This document shows, in pieces, positions 13,301 through 23,863 of a stretch of 64,000 nucleotides of DNA (position 1 is the stretch's first letter; every line of letters starts with the position of its first letter). Where the stretch lies: NCBI GenBank assembly GCA_026929865.2, contig CM049416.1:19157001-19221000 (forward strand), in the 5' to 3' direction. Below the pieces are notes generated by a model. It ran no database searches and was not told the origin of the DNA. It saw nothing but the letters and a program-made list of their open reading frames with translations. The stretch is from Hyperoplus lanceolatus. Lineage: Eukaryota; Chordata; Actinopteri; Uranoscopiformes; Ammodytidae. The position numbers were made by a program, and so were the translations under genes.

Positions 13301-16300
13301 TCTACGGGTCCTCTTACAGGTGATATAGAAACGTTGCATATCTACACACTAAAAGAGGAAGTGTTGTGACAGTTTGTTGTAAGTGCAGGAATCAGTACAA
13401 TCCGTTTTTTGTGGATATTCAGTTAGCATCATCAGAGCTGTAGCAAACACTGTCACTACTGCTTGCTACAGGACTAAGGATTTGATCAACTTAAAGGAAT
13501 CTATAATTTTTTCTTTTTCGATCCATCAATTCAGTTTTTGTCATTTAAATTAAATAAAGTACAGTATATTGTTATGAATTGGTATACTGGCGGGGAAGAA
13601 CATATCGTTTCCATTATAATTTAATCCTTTGGCAAGTATGATCGCGAAACAGGTAACACATTTAAATGTAGGCAGTATAACACTGTTTTATTTTATTTAG
13701 TGCACCCTGTTTTCAACACAAATATTTTAATATCATTATTGTTACTTCTACTTCAAGAAATGATAATAATCAGACGTGAACTGTCTGCTAACCACCTTTT
13801 ATTTTTGTTTGTCAGACCTCCCTGGGCCTCCTCAGAGTGTGACCGTTGAAGATGTCTGGGGAGGAAACGTGGCTCTGGTCTGGACTCCTCCGAAAGACAA
13901 CGGCAATGCCCCAATAACAGGCTACACCATTCAAAAAGCAGACAAGAAGACAATGGTAGAACATTTTGAGGATTCATTTGACTAATAAATGAGACAAATG
14001 AAAAGCTGAAATTGCAATTTGATATTTACAATAACATGCTTCAATCTGATTCATAGGAATGGTTCACATGCATTGAGCACTACCATCGCAACTGCATCAC
14101 CATCACAGACCTGGTGGTCGGGAACGAGTACTTTTTCAGGGTTTTTTCAGAGAACATGTGTGGCCTTAGCGATGATGCCACTCCTACCAAAAAAGGCGCC
14201 CTCATCAAAAAAGAAGGTAACAATGACTGCCATATCAGTCAGTATATGTTTGGGTTATTGCCTGTTAAAATGGTTGCTCATTTAAAACTCTGACACAAAT
14301 CACATAGATTTCTATATGTCAGAAAAGTTGTTTCAAACTGTTTTTTTCCTACTGTTTCTCTCACAGCTGTAATCTGAAAGGTACTGTCAGTGATGTTTTT
14401 CATCCTAAAGTGAGCCTGAAATTACAGCCTCACTTTGGAACCAAACAGGGTTTGGGGGTTATAACTGACAGGCCCTTAAAACAGTGGTGTCATAGACTAA
14501 GCCGATGATAAACCAAAACATATTTTCTTTCCCTCACCACGTAGGGAATATCCCACATGATACCGCTCATCGTCAGTATCATGCAAAACCCCATTCCTTT
14601 ACCCTTCCCTTGACAGGCTTGCAGGTGAAAACGCACAACTTCAACGACCGGGACTATAAGGAGGCGCCAAAATTCACGCAGCCGCTGATCAACACTTTCG
14701 CCATCGCCGGCTACAATGCTACTCTCAACTGTAGCGTCCGTGCCAACCCAAGGGTAGGTGGGAGAACCACAGGTTACAGTGGTGTATGTAGAAGATTAAC
14801 ATTAGAAACAGGTGAATATACAATTTGATCTTGAACTGAATCTCTTTCAATCACGCCAAAAAAAAACAATTTAAAAGACAGAAATAGGCCTATATCACCT
14901 TTTAAATGATGGTTCATATAACCCCATCCAATGAAGGCCACAACTATGAAATTAAGATCCATTTCGTATCAAACCAGAATTTCCCTTTACAAATGAATGG
15001 ATCCTAGTACTAAAACTGAGGGCTTATATCTATAATATATCTGCTGGTTTAACGTCATAATGCTGCTGACGTTCCTATTTTCTGACCATTACAGCCCAAA
15101 GTGATCTGGATGAAGAATAAGATAGCCATCATCGACGACCCGCGCTACCGCATGTTTAGCAACCAGGGAGTATGTACTCTGGAGATCAGGAAGCCTAGCC
15201 CCTATGATGGTGGCATGTACTCCTGCAAAGCCGTCAATGATCTGGGAGAGGCCGTAGTGGACTGCAAGCTGGAGATCAAAGGTCAGTGTGGACCAAGAGG
15301 CAAGCTCTGTGTGCCTCCCTATGGTACCTCTATCTGAATCTGGTTTTCCAAGGCCTTTCTAGTTGTATCACTTATTCTCTCTATGGTAAAAAAAGACATA
15401 CAAATTAATATTGTAACCGTAACGATTAAAGAAGCAAATGCGTCTTTTGGAAACCATATTCTCCAGCGTTTGAACAGTATGTTGCAGTCTATGAAAGGAA
15501 TGACCATGTAAGCGATGGACATGTAAGTATTTGGATTAAGTTGCACCAACTATTCATACATTCATAAGGCTTTGTATGAATAAATTTTAAAGCTCTATGT
15601 AACCATTTGTTAGTTTCTGTTTTATTTAATTGGGTTGCACCATAAAAAATTCAAGAAATGCCTCGGATACCTTTAGATATGCACTGTATGTAGCGTTGTC
15701 TATCACAGAGTTACTGCAGCATCTCAATTTGTGACATAACTGCTCAGTATTAGCTTTAAGTGACTAAACAATTATATTAAACTTATCTGTCAAATATTAG
15801 TCAATATAGATTTACTTTATAGATATACAGTATATGAAGAAATATGTATCCCAGAGTAGCCACTGCTAACCTAGCTAATGTGATTTGGTTACTGAGGTTT
15901 ATGTTATGAGCATAACATCCTGTAATTGTTATGTCTAATGTCTTGTTTTTAGTTAAAGGCCATATTCTATTATCTCTTTTATTATTTTATTCAAACAGGC
16001 TATATATTTGCAAGCTAATGTTACCTTGTCCGTTAGCTCAATTAGATATCTGACTGGCAGATTTTGGTCGTAAACATTGCGTAAAAAATTTTGTGTGGTG
16101 CAACACGTTTTCATCTAGTGACGTGTTAATCGTCTCTTATTGTTAAAACTTTTCAAAGTTTGAAATTATGAACAGCTGGTACAACCGGCCCCTGGACATT
16201 TTCAAAAGTAGACACAAATAATGACATGATAATCAGTTCATTTGTGTGCTGTTCACATAATATCTGGTGACACTTTTCCATAACAACCACATGTAGAGGT

Positions 16301-18397
16301 TTATCACTCCCTGTTCTATCCAGCCATCTTGTCCATCACCACACCACACCAGTCACATGCATAACGAGCCACAATGTTTTTGTGTTGTCGTAAACTATTC
16401 TCCACAGACGCCAGCGTCCTCTTTATGCCACACAGTTAACTCCTCATTTTAAAGAGTTCAGTAATAACAACAGTATTCCCTGGTGCACACATATAACTCC
16501 ATGTCAACACTTTGTTAACCCCTCTTCTCTTCTCTCTCCCCCAGTCCAAACTCAAGAATTGTGAATGTTTGTTCTCATATAAGGTAAGCTTTCATATGGA
16601 TCGGCATATGAAGCTTATGTCATTCATTATGCATCTTTCAGCCAGCTTCGACAATCAGCTTTTTTCTTCCTCATAAAAGCAAGACCCAGAGAAAAGAATA
16701 ATGTGAAATTCGGATGAATGATAAAAAGTTTGCATGACAACTTTGGCACAAACGATCCCCAACTTCTGCTTAGCTGGCTGAATTTAACAACCTTGATTTG
16801 AATGTTTTCATTGAATGCCATATTTTTCGGTATTACATGGTGTGAATTCAAAGACTTCCTCTCATGTATTTTGTGCACCAGACAAGGTGAGTCAAATGTT
16901 TTTCAAACTTGCTAACCTTTGCTAAGAAATCCAGAGCAGCATCGGTGGAGACTGGGACTGAGTTTTATGCTATGCTGAAATGTAAAAAGCCTCTTTCTGC
17001 TGTTAAATGAAATCGTACAGGACACAAACAAAGCATGCATTGCTAACACTGGGACCTTTTCCAATGTTTGGAGCCAAGTGATGAGGCGTACTTGCACGAT
17101 AGGAGACAACACAGTTCCTGTTGTATCCATTAGCTTACAGTGGTGGAAAGTAAAGTGCTCTTAATGAAGTAAATAAATATTTTGACATTTTGAGTAAGTA
17201 TGCCTATTTTTGACATGTCATTTGAGCATGTCCTATCAAAGACGTATTTTTGCCACTTAAGTTTCCCTTATCTTTGATACGATACCTTCATATTTATCCA
17301 TTAAGGAGCTACAGCCATCAGCCAGTTAGCTTAGCACAAAGGCTGGAAACAGAAGGAAACAGCTAGCCTTGCTTGCTCTGTCCAAAGTCAACAAAATCCA
17401 CATATCTGGCCAAGGCAGCACCTTTCAAATTCCCTTACTTTGTTTAATCTGTACAACACAAATAAAAGTGTAAAATCAATGCAGTTTTATGAGTTATTTT
17501 TCAGACTATCTCTGCAACCAGTAACTTTCTGGTGTCCTCTTGCCAACCCTAAAAGAATATCTTAAGGATCTTAGTACTTCTTCCACCACTGTTCGCATAT
17601 TGTGGATGATAAGAGGCAGTGTTTGCTTTATTAATCTGAATTTTGTTAGAAGATGTTCAACTTGCATTGTATTTCAGTGGAATCAACTTTGCTTCTGCAA
17701 GCCTGAGCAGATGTAGATTTCCAAACTCAGTGTGGATTGCGTACCCTACACAAACTATTCTCAACACCTCTCTCCTCTCCTTTCACTTCTTATCCAGTGT
17801 TGTGAACTCCTAGCCTCTCTCCTTTGCTTTCTGTTTATTCTGCTTAAAGCCATAGTGCGTAAGTTATGTGGCCCCCATGAGGAATTCTGCGTAATAACAA
17901 CACTGTTGGCACAGCTACGTGAGGTAAGCCTTCGGTGATCACGCATGGATTTTATACCTTCTGCTGTACGTCCAGGTGTTTTCTTAGCGGTAGAATCAAC
18001 AACTGAAACCTTTCTTGGGCCCTTATTGGGATTTTTCTGAGCTCCTGCGCCAGTGTCATGGAGTGACACCAGTTTGTAAACAATGTCATACTGATAAATA
18101 CAGAGAGGCTTAATCAACTTTATGTCAACTCCTTTGGCGATGGCTTGAATGTAACCGACTTTCATTTATATGAAAAAATACGCACTAAAGCTTTAATCAG
18201 CCTATCCTTCTTCTTCCTTCTCCTCTCTCTGTCTAACTCTCCCACAGCTGCCTCTCAAAACAGTATCATAAGAGTTTTTTTTCTCCTCTTGTGCCTCAGG
18301 AGGCTACACCTTCTATGAACTGATGCAACGAGGCGTGCCCCTACACCTTATTGACAAGTACATGAACGAGACGAAGGTTGTCGAGCAGGAGAAGTAA
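1264..18397 (+). CDS. mybpc1: Myosin-binding protein C, slow type (mybpc1), spliced gene, 5' end not found
   Basis: Sarcomeric thick-filament protein that binds myosin, titin and actin and tunes cross-bridge cycling in slow muscle. Exons with GT/AG borders and continuous phase: 1264-1305, 1840-1881, 2594-2704, 3085-3233, 3328-3445, 3542-3590, 4225-4281, 6755-6918, 7028-7160, 8974-9098, 9211-9316, 9437-9603, 9722-9887, 9967-10073, 10160-10296, 10754-10913, 11008-11112, 11200-11388, 12239-12373, 12567-12734, 12928-13016, 13100-13295, 13816-13955, 14057-14216, 14617-14753, 15095-15281, then alternative ends at 16545 or 18300. These give about 1,144 codons, close to mammalian MYBPC1. Domain order is C1 Ig, M-motif, C2-C5 Ig, C6-C7 FN3, C8 Ig, C9 FN3, C10 Ig. 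Slow type is chosen over fast (MYBPC2) or cardiac (MYBPC3) on similarity throughout and on the chpt1-gnptab synteny. Confidence 0.93.
2594..3445 (+). CDS. mybpc1: mybpc1 exons for linker and Ig domain C1
   Basis: Exons 2594-2704, 3085-3233 and 3328-3445. The first carries the pre-C1 linker and the first beta strand ([17 protein letters not shown]). The next two complete the Ig fold with the highly conserved motifs [17 protein letters not shown] and [20 protein letters not shown]. The start of exon 2594-2704 is set by phase: only the acceptor ending at 2593 keeps the frame from exon 1840-1881 and gives the family-like W-S-L-G-E-G. Confidence 0.88.
3542..6918 (+). CDS. mybpc1: mybpc1 M-motif exons
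   Basis: Exons 3542-3590 (IDIRSAFKR), 4225-4281 (DLDFSGLLK) and 6755-6918 ([20 protein letters not shown], then [15 protein letters not shown]) make up the MyBP-C motif between C1 and C2, the region that contacts myosin S2 and actin. The acceptor at 4225 is an NAGNAG type; using 4228 would remove one serine. The intron 4282-6754 is one of the longest in the gene and carries a MITE. Confidence 0.88.
4690..4723 (+). repeat. Homopolymer T18 followed directly by G16
   Basis: Eighteen T (4690-4707) run straight into sixteen G (4708-4723) inside a mybpc1 intron. Base counts in such tracts are prone to sequencing and assembly error. Confidence 0.85.
6012..6325 (+). mobile_element. TTAA-type MITE, family F, copy 1 (diverged)
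   Basis: Begins TTAAAGCTATAGTGCGTAAC and shares long stretches with the element at 17844-18196 (for example 'ctgctgtacgtccaggt' and 'gagctcctgcgccagtgtca'). The right end is degraded (ctcacaataactttgaa in place of the TTAA-bounded repeat). It is non-coding and lies in the long M-motif intron. Confidence 0.65.
7028..10073 (+). CDS. mybpc1: mybpc1 exons for Ig domains C2-C4
   Basis: C2: 7028-7160 and 8974-9098 ([38 protein letters not shown]). C3: 9211-9316 and 9437-9603 ([36 protein letters not shown]). C4: 9722-9887 and 9967-10073 ([40 protein letters not shown]). Each Ig has the cysteine or tryptophan core and a D-x-G-x-Y-type strand F (SNDDATYSV in C2). The 1.8-kb intron inside C2 (7161-8973) holds nothing I recognise. 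Confidence 0.9.
7161..8973 (+). other. mybpc1 C2 intron
   Basis: A 1.8-kb intron splitting the C2 Ig domain. I see no recognisable repeat or extra exon. An acceptor-like and donor-like pair around 7931-7956 encloses K-K-V-V-P-P-P, but its phase does not fit the flanking exons. Confidence 0.5.
9356..9431 (-). mobile_element. MITE family A remnant filling most of a mybpc1 intron
   Basis: Shares 'agctggcgtagtaaaa', 'gcaaaggggttgc' and 'cacaaactgaaa' with the family A copy at 742-979 (there 'agttggtgtagtaaaa', 'gtaaaggggatgc', 'cacaaactgaaa'). The host intron (9317-9436) is only 120 bp, so the remnant occupies most of it and runs up to the polypyrimidine tract of the acceptor at 9436. Confidence 0.5.
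10160..12734 (+). CDS. mybpc1: mybpc1 exons for C5 (Ig), C6 and C7 (FN3)
   Basis: C5: 10160-10296 and 10754-10913 ([36 protein letters not shown]). It lacks the long insertion typical of cardiac C5, which supports the slow paralogue. C6: 11008-11112 and 11200-11388 ([36 protein letters not shown]). C7: 12239-12373 and 12567-12734 ([40 protein letters not shown]). The donor of exon 12239-12373 is the GT at 12374, which leaves one base to complete a serine with the next exon; the open frame past it is intron. Confidence 0.9.
11955..12225 (+). mobile_element. SINE-like repeat in the C6/C7 intron of mybpc1
   Basis: Contains the common fish SINE body phrases 'gtgttcctgggcaagacact', 'gtgtatgaatgtgcgtgtga' and 'tgtaaagtgctttgggtctt', followed by a tail ending 'gatcatttaccatttt'. 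The tail stops about 14 bp before the first base of exon 12239, so it reaches the acceptor region of that exon. No clean A and B box was located, so this may be a 5'-truncated copy. The family is assigned from memory of fish repeats. Confidence 0.6.
12928..15281 (+). CDS. mybpc1: mybpc1 exons for C8 (Ig), C9 (FN3) and C10 (Ig)
   Basis: C8: 12928-13016 and 13100-13295 ([29 protein letters not shown]). C9: 13816-13955 and 14057-14216 ([39 protein letters not shown]). C10: 14617-14753 and 15095-15281 ([58 protein letters not shown]). C8-C10 anchor the protein to the thick filament through light meromyosin and titin, and they are the most conserved part seen here. Confidence 0.93.
15282..16544 (+). 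other. mybpc1 intron before the alternative 3' exons
   Basis: A 1.26-kb AT-rich intron after the last C10 exon. Nothing coding or repetitive was recognised. Confidence 0.5.
16545..16564 (+). CDS. mybpc1: mybpc1 alternative terminal exon (short tail)
   Basis: After a polypyrimidine stretch and cccccag, the bases complete the codon left by exon 15095-15281 to give V-Q-T-Q-E-L and a TGA at 16562-16564. Mammalian MYBPC1 has a comparably short tail (V-I-A-Q). A good donor (aag|gtaagc at 16583) follows, so this exon could be spliced onward as untranslated sequence. Confidence 0.6.
17280..17520 (+). repeat. Probable dispersed fish repeat in the last mybpc1 intron
   Basis: The stretch 'gttagcttagcacaaaggct', 'ggaaacagctagcc' and 'caaaatccacatatctgg' resembles a dispersed repeat I remember as common in fish genomes. 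A short reversed piece ('tttgtgctaagctaagct') is at 2960-2978. No ends were defined, so class and limits are uncertain. Confidence 0.35.
17844..18196 (+). mobile_element. TTAA-bounded MITE, family F, copy 2
   Basis: A 353-bp element bounded by TTAA (17844-17847 and 18193-18196) with inverted ends AGCCATAGTGCGTAA and its counterpart TACGCACTAAAGCT. No coding capacity. TTAA targets and this length fit a piggyBac-type MITE. It lies in the last intron, about 100 bp before the long-tail terminal exon. Confidence 0.75.
18300..18397 (+). CDS. mybpc1: mybpc1 alternative terminal exon (long tail)
   Basis: Acceptor gtgcctcag at 18291-18299. The exon continues the C10 frame as [20 protein letters not shown] and then [12 protein letters not shown], with TAA at 18395-18397. 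It reads in the same phase as the short-tail exon at 16545, so the two are mutually exclusive 3' ends. The long tail adds a charged helix-like extension after Ig C10. Its function is not known to me. Confidence 0.72.
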
Positions 18398-19210
18398 AAA
18401 AAAAAAAATTGGGCCTGGGTGCAACGAGACACTTTAGCTTTGCAGACATTTAGCCGCCACTAGGGATCCACTTCTGTCTACAAATATTGAGGTCAGCTGG
18501 CCTGCTGGATGGATGGACGATTGAGGGGATCGCAAGACAGGCGGATTGGTGTGGGAACGGGGTACTGATCTCTCTGTGGTGTGGCGTGCTGTGTGCAGCT
18601 TTGGAGTTAGTTACCATAGAAAGAGAAAAAAAAAGCCACGTCTTTGTCACCCTCTTGTGTTTGAAAGACTCTGTGTCCGCTCAGATGCATGTCGGCAGTG
18701 TTTTGGTTCTATATTTGCTCAGTTCCTGAAATGTAAAAAAACAAAAAACAAAACATATACAATATATGATATACAAAACATATGCATATAGACACACGCC
18801 TACACTATTTACATGTTGATTTGTGTTGGGAGTGCCTGTTGATGGTGGTAATTTATTTCTGGGGTCTGAAAAATGGGAAAAAATGATTGATATTTGTACG
18901 GTGTGTCTGTCAGAACTTCTACATATCAAGAAAAATGAAAACAGACCATATTGACGCTGGATAAATGTATGTGCAGACCCTGCTAAGATTGTTCACATTA
19001 ACATTTGCTTCTTCTGTGTAGGTTATTAATGTCAACTAAGTCAAAGAAATGTATAGGTTTACACACAGTTCATATTCTGCATGACACATTATGCTTTTTG
19101 GATTCATATTGGACTTTGGGCTTGATTGATACTCCGTAATGTGTGCATGCCATTACCTTTGTAATTATGACCGATCGGATTCCAATAAAAATAATTTTAA
19201 GAATGTACCG
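18398..19210 (+). other. mybpc1: mybpc1 3' UTR with poly(A) signal
   Basis: Non-coding sequence after the long-tail stop codon. A canonical AATAAA at 19184-19189, inside 'ccaataaaaataa', is followed by a T-rich stretch, so cleavage is expected near 19,205. No other canonical signal is closer to the stop. Confidence 0.65.
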
Positions 19211-20014
19211 TTTTATGTTTTGATTTCTCTTTTAATAGTAGGATGAATGATCAGTATAAAAATATAATAACAAACCTCATAAAACAGACATACCCTTTCA
19301 AAGTAAACAAAAAGCACAGGCGTCACACACAATCCACAATGTACAATATCTCTCGACTCTACAGAATAAATCAAACAAATATTCGCACACCCATATTAAT
19401 CAACTGCATTCAAGATGTCAACACAGACACGCAGCGATGTTTTAAACCCATGCTTAAACTCACGGGGCCGGTGTTCTGACATTTTCTGCTCCCTTGTCAG
19501 ATTTTGCTACCTATCAGAAAATGCTACCCTACGTCATGGGTAGCGTATAGACCAATTATCTTTATGAAACGATGCACATTATTTTACACCACTACTCATC
19601 TAATGTACACGGTAGGAATATTGGGAGCATATTTTGATGCTGCTTTATAACGTGTTTATTGAAGATTTCAGGGGTAGGCCTACAGTAGGCTTTGTGAGAC
19701 CAATTGTCTCTATCAAATAATGCTCCCACTACAGAATCATGTTATTTTACACCACTACCCATGTGCACCCCCCCTCCCCTCCCCCACCACCGGCGAAAAC
19801 TTTCTCCAATCCGAGCCCGGTAAAGTTAACACATAGAAAAGCCTATCATTTTATTTCTATTTTCAGCAGCAAAGCCAGTGTCTACATGCACATGCTCACA
19901 GGTCAAAAGGCACAATTTAAACATATGTGTAGCATAATTGCGCAGTTAAAAACATGTTTTAAAGAAAATACTCGCCATCAGCCAAAAAGGTAGCAGAATG
20001 TGACAAGAGTACCT
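19211..20014. other. Intergenic, degenerate direct repeat
   Basis: About 800 bp downstream of mybpc1. Two similar blocks, around 19549-19600 and 19695-19765, share 'attttacaccactac' and neighbouring 'ccaatt' and 'atgctccc'-like words, suggesting an old tandem duplication. No gene recognised. Confidence 0.4.
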
Positions 20015-20767
20015 ATAGAGCTGAAGCAGAAGTGGCTTACTTCCGGGACATGGGACCTCTCGGCTCGAAAAATTACAACGGTAGTCAATGGAAAGAAATT
20101 TATTATTTTCTGGTCCCTGTCATGAAATGCCTTCGATTACACATATGTTTTGTATGGATTTAGATGGTATTTTTTCGTGCAAAGAATGGAACAATTTAGC
20201 GAGTAGAAGCTGGATACGGTCAGGTTTTGTGCAGAGCGCTTTTGTGGACTACAGCTCTTCGCTGCTCTTGACAATTATGATATACATCACCACCACTCGC
20301 ACCCGCTTAGCTCAGAAACATGGCTGTGTCTTTAATGCACTTTACCGCCTTCTTTCAATGACAAGACAAAAGTCTTCAGCGTGGCGAAAACCACTACACA
20401 AGTGGACATGTGGAGAGTTTCAATTTCTCGAGTGGGGAGATTGTTGGCGTTGTCCACGCCAGCCATTAGCATTAGCACTGTCAGTTGAGAAGTGGAGGGA
20501 ATGTGTTGAGGTGACGTCACAGAGGCGACAAGACTTGTAGTTGTAACATTTTTTCAAAAGCCGTTAGACGAATAATCATACAACATACCGTCAAACTCTT
20601 CACATGAAAAATAATCATTTAGACCCATACAAAACATATATGTAATACAAGGCATTTAATGACTGGGACCAGAAAATAGTAGATTTCTTTCCATAGACTC
20701 CCATTAATTTTTTTCAGCCGAGAGGTCCCATGCCCGTAATTCCGCCACTTCCGCTTAACAGCTCTAT
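20015..20767. mobile_element. Fold-back element with about 175-bp inverted arms
   Basis: Left end ATAGAGCTGAAGCAGAAGTG and right end (reverse complement) ATAGAGCTGTTAAGCGGAAG begin two inverted arms, roughly 20015-20190 and 20590-20767. Both contain 'catgggacctctcggct' and 'attttctggtccc'. The 400-bp centre has an open frame (20088-20540) with no resemblance I recognise. Superfamily unknown. It is probably a non-autonomous DNA transposon. Confidence 0.7.
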
Positions 20768-20778
20768 TTGCAGACACA

Positions 20779-21201
20779 GGTTGCGTTCCGAATCGCATAC
20801 TCTTTCTTTTTTCTATTCTACATACTACATCTGACGATAAAAAGAATCTAGTTAGGATGCAGTAGGCATACTATTGGGACATACTTTACTTATTTATTTC
20901 ATCATAACATTGCGCCTTGATCTTGCCTCTCTTGCTTTTATATCCGTCGCCGCATCCCCTGCTTGTTTTCATAACATGGACCTATAGGTTTCTGTCGATG
21001 TTAGGTCACTTCACGGCGCACTGGATTGTGGGTCAGAATCGCCCAAATAGGATGCACTTTTCAACACTAACAATCTTGGCCGCATGAAGTAGACCATCCG
21101 GTATTCTAAATCCATCCTAAATCTGGCCACAAGAATCGGGACATCCTAAATCTTTTTTCTACATACTATATAGTAGAAAGTATGCGATTCGGAACGCAAC
21201 C
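20779..21201. mobile_element. MITE with perfect 23-bp terminal inverted repeats
   Basis: A 423-bp element starting GGTTGCGTTCCGAATCGCAT and ending in its exact reverse complement (ATGCGATTCGGAACGCAACC), with a further ACT/AGT match inward. No coding capacity. A diverged relative lies at 47871-48180, sharing 'gatcttgcctctcttgctttt' in part and 'catcataacattgcgccttg'. End sequence and size suggest a hAT-type MITE, but no clear 8-bp duplication was found. Its right end abuts the large KDZ element. Confidence 0.75.
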
Positions 21202-21208
21202 CCATTGA

Positions 21209-21263
21209 GAAACGGAGCTCCACCGGAAATACGAAATTTCTTCTTCGTTTTTTTTTACTGGCG
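21209..21263 (+). repeat. KDZ element left terminal inverted repeat
   Basis: Starts GAAACGGAGCTCCACCGGAA, continues through 'atacgaaatttcttcttcg' into a T-run and ends 'actgg'. It pairs with 39275-39332 over its full length. A slightly longer alignment starting CATTGAG (left) and CATGGGG (right) is also possible, which would move the boundary out by six bases. Confidence 0.75.
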
Positions 21264-21751
21264 GCGATCACCTTGGTTATGGTGCTAGTAGACAGTAAAA
21301 TAAGTCAGTTTTGTTAAGGGTCCCAAGTGGCCAGACGGTGGTAAAAAGTAGATGTTGAGGTAGAAGATGCACAAGCAACAAAGTTTTGGTGTAGGCCACA
21401 TCTTCCGAAATCCGCCTCCTTTAATTCACATTTATCACAAGTAGGTCAATCACATACAAATGTAAACTCTTATAAATAAAACACAAAAGTGCCACCACAT
21501 TAAAATAAACAGCTCATTTTAAAAAGTGGGTGAGACATTAACGTCTAACACATGTTAAGTACAGACAGTTTCCATTGTAGATCCTGATTTGATTTATTAC
21601 CAGATTCCTTGTCCTCTAGTTAGTTAATTATTATATAATTTATATATTCATATTAGGCTATTGATCACGCAAGTGAACAGTAACGATCGCGTGCAGCCGC
21701 AGAATTACATTTCAACCAGACATGTTGTGTGCAGCCTGTCCTCTCAGAAAA

Positions 21752-21804
21752 TACGACCGCATAGGTCGTTTGTTCCGCCACATATTACGACTTATGTTTA
21801 CGTT
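21752..21804 (+). repeat. KDZ element left subterminal inverted repeat
   Basis: Begins TACGACCGCATAGGTCGT, itself a near-palindrome (ACGACC....GGTCGT), followed by 'ttgttccgccaca' and 'attacgact'. It matches the reverse complement of 38846-38900 with only a few changes and lies 540 bp inside the left end. A transposase-binding role is inferred only. Confidence 0.7.
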
Positions 21805-21931
21805 TCACATGTGGTGGCCCCCTAGCGGTTGTGTAAATAACGTCAATCTAACGTCTCAGTTCGCGCTAATATAATACCTTTGACCTCTTTTACTAATCAA
21901 TGTGCGACGAAACAAGAGAGGGAGGGGGCAA

Positions 21932-23733
21932 ATGCGCACATTTCGGCCCATTTTGCTGATCATCGTGGTCCTGGTAAGTTGGCTGCTTAGTGTTTTACAT
22001 TTTATATGGTTATTTATCTATGGGTTATTTGCGTGCTTTTCTGTTGTCATCTTCATGATTTTCCGTGGTCGTGTGTAGATGCGTTTGACACAATCAGTTG
22101 CGGATGCCACTGAAGTTATTTTACTATTACCTTTTAGGATGGGGCTAGCTCACATGCTAACGTGCCATGCTAACGTGGCAGCTATTGGATGCAGCTACCT
22201 AGCTAGCTGGTGCTATTTCCAATATAACATCCATCATATCAATGTAATTAAAATAAGCATTAAAAGAAGCAATAAACGTAATACAATACCTAAGTTAACA
22301 GCCATCATAAAATTAAAAGCAGCATGATGAAAAAGACAAGTAAATAGGGAACTAACAGCCAGGAATAATGATGTGATTTTTTTTAATGCATTATTTTCTA
22401 TTTTGATTGGTAATTGCTCACAGCATGTTTTAAACTATGTACATTACTAAATTTAATTCTGTGAAAATGTTCTGTTTATCATAAAGGAAAAACATGCAGT
22501 TGTAGATGTGCTGAACTGAAATCAGTAAACTGAATACATTTTAGGTCTCTTGTTATTTTCTAATTTAATATGAAAGTCAAATAAAAGCGTGCATGGTCCA
22601 TATTAGTGCTTTCAGATGTATACACACAAGTTGTCAAGAGTCTGGCAACTTATCTGTTATCACGGGCCCTGGTTGTAAGTATTCTCTGAGGTTTTGAACA
22701 CAAACTATTTATTCCTCTGGAATATCTTTTGTAATTTACTCTGCATTAAAGTGTAACTGCACCTTTTTACTTGTTTTTTGAGATAGAAGCTGAATTAAAT
22801 GACTATGTTGTTAAGGAACACATGTATGCTGGTGTTAATATTGAAAAAATTGCAATATGTTAAATATCGGCAATTTAAGAAATGTTTTGTATTGGAAATT
22901 ATTGTAGAGCTTTACTAAGATTTGTAAAAAAAAGTTTTATCTTTGGGTTCGAAAAATGACGCACATTAAGCACATTTTGTCTTAATGTGCGATTGTGCGT
23001 CATCACGTTGCAGCCGAGCTGGTCACGCCCTTTAAAGGTCCATGAGCTACTACTGTTATACCATCCCTCGAAGGATGTTATTTCGGGGGTTAACACCCTT
23101 CACTTCTACTGGCAGTGTGTCTGCATTATCTTGCTTGCACGCGCACACACCGGGACTCTTTCATTACTTCACTTGATAGACACGCTACCACTCGCTCTCC
23201 TCGCTCACACACACACATACACACAATGCCGCTCACTCACTTGCGCTACTCTGTCTCCTAACACTACGAAAGACACATCATCTACTTTTGAATTGCCTGC
23301 CAACAATTTAGAATAAAAAAAAAACTCCTCCACCTCAGACGGCCTATTTGTCTGTGGCATAAGAGCTCACATCGTGTAGTGACAGTGCCGTTAAACTTTG
23401 TGTCACTCGATTTTTCAAGGAAGTCATGTCATTCAGATCTTCCTGAGTGACAGCTAGCAGCTAGCCCGCCTTCTTCACAGACACCGCGCACCCCCCTCCC
23501 TCCCGAAAGTCGGCCTGCTGATGTCGGAATGTTTAAAAACAATGGTTCTAAAACTGAATTTAGAATCCATGGTCTGAGCGCATTTTTCAAAATTGTGCAG
23601 TACGCTCAAACAGGGGGTGCAGTTACCCTTTAAGAAGTATTTTTAATTCAGTGGCAGCAATTAAAAGCATGATTATACAACTCATTTGTGTTTTGTTTTT
23701 TTACAGGTCTTTGTGAATCCAAGCACCTTTTGA
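21932..23733 (+). other. KDZ gene 5' UTR intron and 22-codon upstream ORF
   Basis: A strong donor (cctg|gtaagt, exon end 21973) and the acceptor ending at 23706 (tttttacag) fit a 5' leader intron. Joined, they give a short frame from ATG 21932 to TGA 23731-23733: 22 codons, hydrophobic in the middle (LLIIVVLVFV). The main ATG is 130 bp downstream at 23864. Leader structure is inferred from splice signals only. Confidence 0.4.
22746..23633. mobile_element. TTAA-bounded element, family H, inside the KDZ leader intron
   Basis: TTAAAGTGTAACTGCACC on the left matches the reverse complement of GGTGCAGTTACCCTTTAA on the right, with TTAA at both borders (22746-22749, 23630-23633). It is 888 bp long with no coding sequence recognised. 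It contains a hairpin at 22956-23003 built on 'atgacgcac' and 'gtgcgtcat'. Confidence 0.6.
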
Positions 23734-23863
23734 TATAGAAAATACGAGAAAGCCAACGGCCCTTTTTAGGGCCACTTTGTTATTCTGTGTTTTGTTGTAC
23801 AAACATTTTTATTGTGGTGTTATTGTTGTTGTTGTGTTTTTTGTTTGTTTGTTTTGTCTAACA

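Noticed and set aside
20088-20540. 150-codon frame in the centre of the fold-back element
   Set aside because: No recognisable domain. It starts inside an inverted arm and the element looks non-autonomous.
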